Shown here piece after piece: positions 62,022 to 64,000 of a stretch of DNA of 64,000 nucleotides. Under the pieces are notes generated by a model, which did not search any database, was not told the origin of the DNA, and saw only the letters and a list, made by a program, of their open reading frames with translations. Positions within the stretch are counted from its first letter, which is position 1; each line of letters starts with the position of its first letter. Source of the stretch: JASLDZ01 sp964242895 (GTDB lineage: Bacteria > Pseudomonadota > Alphaproteobacteria > Caulobacterales > Caulobacteraceae); assembly GCA_964242895.1 (NCBI GenBank), contig CAXTBN010000001.1, positions 1 to 64,000 on the forward strand, in the 5' to 3' direction. The translations under genes and the position numbers were made by a program.

Positions 62022-64000
62022 ATGCGCGTGCCCGACGCCGATCGCTTGGAGACCTGGGCTTCGATCGCCGCCCATCTCGATCGGGATGTGCGGACGGCCA
62101 AGCGCTACGAACTCGAGCGCGGCATGCCCGTCCGGCGCATGCCGGGCGGCGGCAAGGCCCGCGTCTACGCCTTCCGCCACGAGTTGGACGCCTGGCGCTC
62201 CGGCGTGCTGGAGGAGCCTGCGCCGCCCCCCGCCGAGGCCGCACCCACGTCGCTGGTCTCCGTCCCGCTCCGGCCTCGCTTCGGCTGGCGGGGACGGGGC
62301 TGGGCGGTCGGGGCGCTCGGGCTGGCCGCCGCCGTCGTCGCGGCGGCGGCGCTGCTGGCGCGGTCCGGTCCTTCGCGGGCCGGCCCGACGGCGGTGGTGG
62401 TGGCCGCGCTGCAGAACGACACGGGCGAGACCGTGTTCGACCGGCTGATCCCCCGCCTGCTGCAGATCGACCTGACCCAGTCGCCGCAGCTGCAGGTGGC
62501 CGGCGACGCCAAGGTGTCACAGGCGCTCGCCCTGATGGAGCGCCCGCGCGACGCCGCGCTCACCCCCGCCCTGGCGCGCGAAATCTGCGCGCGGGGCAAC
62601 GGCGGCGTGGTCATGGCCCCGGGCGCGGCGAAGCTGGGCGACCGCTACGTGCTGACGCTGACCGCCTCCGACTGCGTGAGCGGCCGCGTCCTGTCCGACG
62701 GGCGCGAGGTGGTCGCCGCCAAGGAGGCCATGCCGCAAGCGCTGGACCGGCTGGTGGCCGAGACGCGCCGCAGGCTCGGCGAGAGCCGCGCCTCCATCGC
62801 GCGGCTCGGCGTGCCGCTGCTCCCGGCGCGCACCGCCTCCTTCGACGCCCTGCGCGCCTACTCGGAGGCCGTGTGGCTCTCGGAGCACGCCAAGGACGTG
62901 GAGGCCGTGCCGCTGTACCGCCGCGCCATCGACCTCGACGGCGGCTTCGGTCTGGCCTGGCTCGGGCTGGCGGAGACCTTCTTTCACGCGCGGCAGTGGC
63001 GCGAGGACGCGGAGGCGATGACCCACGCCTACGCCCTGCGCGGCTCCATGTCGGAGCGCGAGCAGCTTTTCACGGCCTATCGCTACCACAGCGTGGTCGA
63101 GCGGGATCTGGTGGCGGCGCTGGACAGCCTGAAGACGCTGGCGCTCATCTACCCGGGCGACGCCTCCGTCCTGAACAGCCTGTCGTCCCTGCAGTTCGAC
63201 CTGGGCGGGTACGACGACGCGATCGCCGACGCCGAGCGCGCGAGGCGCGCCGATCCCCGCTCCACGGCGGCCTGGTTCAACCTGATGCGTGCGCTGACGC
63301 GCAGCGGCCACGCCGCGCGCGCCAAGACGCTCGGCGAGGAGGCCGCGAAGGCCGGTCTGGTGGACAGCCGGGTGCACGAGCAGCGCATCCTCGCCGCCAT
63401 CGAGCTGGGCGACGCCGCGCAGGCGAAACGGCTGCTGGACGCGGCGATCGGCACGCCGTTGGAGCGCGACGCGTCGCTGCAGTACAGCTCCTTGTTCGGC
63501 GACGGCCGGGGTCGCGAGTTCGACGCTCTGGTGGACCGCGCCGACGTGCTCGGTCGTCGGCAGGGGTTGCGGATGGATTGGCCCGCCGTCGCGGCCGCCC
63601 TGGCCGACATGGGAGCCGACGACCTCGCCCGTCATCGGCTCGCCCTGGTCGAGACCGACCTGCGCGTGGGCAAGACCCACCGCGCCCAAGCCCTGGTCGG
63701 CGATGTCGCGCAGACGGAGGCCGACCTGGCGCGCGACGAGGCGCGCTGGCCCAAGGACACGCTGCGCAACGCCGAGTATGGGCCGGAGGCGCGTGCGGTC
63801 CTGGCGCTGCGGCGCGGCGATCCGCAGGCCGCCGTGCGCGCCACCAGCGCGCCCGACCCGTACGAGTGGCGCACGCTGGAGTTCCCCTACGTCCGTGCGC
63901 TGGCGCTGCTGGCGGCGGGCGACGGTCCGGCGGCCGCTGCCGAGTTCCGCGCCGTGCTGGCGCACCCGGGCTGGAGCAACTGGCCGCAGTACGGCCTGTC
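62022..64000 (+). CDS. Membrane-bound DNA-binding TPR protein (3' end cut by window)
   Basis: An open frame of at least 659 residues running off the window. The N-terminus has a MerR-like helix-turn-helix (WASIAAHLDRDVRTAKRYEL, ERGMPVRRMPGGGKARVYAF), then a membrane helix near residue 105 (GALGLAAAVVAAAALLA), a domain like the TolB/adenylate-cyclase-type prefix (VVAALQNDTGETVFDRLIPR) and TPR-like repeats (AVPLYRRAIDLDGGFGLAWL). Such proteins are common transcription-linked sensors in Caulobacterales and Sphingomonadales. Regulates unknown targets, maybe the adjacent receptor. Confidence 0.82.
   Translation, partial: MRVPDADRLETWASIAAHLDRDVRTAKRYELERGMPVRRMPGGGKARVYAFRHELDAWRSGVLEEPAPPPAEAAPTSLVSVPLRPRFGWRGRGWAVGALGLAAAVVAAAALLARSGPSRAGPTAVVVAALQNDTGETVFDRLIPRLLQIDLTQSPQLQVAGDAKVSQALALMERPRDAALTPALAREICARGNGGVVMAPGAAKLGDRYVLTLTASDCVSGRVLSDGREVVAAKEAMPQALDRLVAETRRRLGESRASIARLGVPLLPARTASFDALRAYSEAVWLSEHAKDVEAVPLYRRAIDLDGGFGLAWLGLAETFFHARQWREDAEAMTHAYALRGSMSEREQLFTAYRYHSVVERDLVAALDSLKTLALIYPGDASVLNSLSSLQFDLGGYDDAIADAERARRADPRSTAAWFNLMRALTRSGHAARAKTLGEEAAKAGLVDSRVHEQRILAAIELGDAAQAKRLLDAAIGTPLERDASLQYSSLFGDGRGREFDALVDRADVLGRRQGLRMDWPAVAAALADMGADDLARHRLALVETDLRVGKTHRAQALVGDVAQTEADLARDEARWPKDTLRNAEYGPEARAVLALRRGDPQAAVRATSAPDPYEWRTLEFPYVRALALLAAGDGPAAAAEFRAVLAHPGWSNWPQYGL

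Overview
The window is high-GC chromosomal DNA of an alphaproteobacterium, most likely a member of the Caulobacterales (Caulobacteraceae). The main support is the flagellin locus: flbT, flaF, two flagellins, a FlaG-like gene, a FlmH-like acetyltransferase and a large FlaEY-like protein lie together, an arrangement typical of Caulobacter relatives. The gyrA-coaD-peptidyl-prolyl isomerase order, LexA boxes of the alphaproteobacterial form GTTC-N7-GTTC and a large TonB-dependent receptor agree with this. Genus-level assignment is inference.

Layout. 1-4.7 kb: a minus-strand carotenoid operon (outer-membrane protein, crtY, crtI, crtB) making beta-carotene from geranylgeranyl diphosphate. 4.85-23.4 kb: comM (the yifB-type AAA+ branch-migration helicase of natural transformation), split in two by an element of exactly 17,000 bp (5770-22769). 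The element has 28-bp terminal inverted repeats (24 of 28 positions match), an 8-bp target duplication (GAGTTTCA) and a single IS1595-family (ISXO2-like) DDE transposase near its right end. About 30 cargo genes of lower GC lie inside: small membrane or exported proteins, DNA-binding proteins, zinc-ribbon proteins, a papain-like hydrolase, an SRAP/YedK protein, a GNAT acetyltransferase, and an operon of a DUF2188 protein with a TIR/deoxyribosyltransferase-like protein. This transposon is the main discovery of the window. 23.5-28.2 kb: hybrid histidine kinase, feoA-feoB with a cysteine-rich FeoB partner, and SOS-controlled ssb. 28.3-36.1 kb: two envelope proteins and the flagellin cluster. 36.2-43.8 kb: acidic small proteins, a MoxR ATPase, an SDR oxidoreductase, a run of small enzymes (HD hydrolase, tyrosine-phosphatase-like, NUDIX regulator, KAS III) and a DUF559 gene framed by long inverted repeats. 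43.9-51.2 kb: gyrA, coaD, a PPIase and a translationally coupled phosphorelay. 51.2-55.0 kb: amino-acid permease and M28 peptidase. 55.1-59.0 kb: a Ser/Thr kinase, an FHA protein of type VI secretion TagH/Fha type and a PP2C phosphatase, forming an apparently complete phospho-switch without secretion structural genes. 59.1-64.0 kb: TonB receptor and a truncated DNA-binding TPR protein.

How they work together. The chromosomal genes are ordinary core functions, many joined by 4-base start/stop overlaps. The transposon has removed comM, a gene under an apparent SOS promoter, and may be polar on the histidine kinase that follows 23 bp behind it. Its transposase faces a small DUF6471-like protein across two matching palindromes that look like operators, suggesting self-limiting transposition. 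All functions are read from sequence patterns; no database search was possible.
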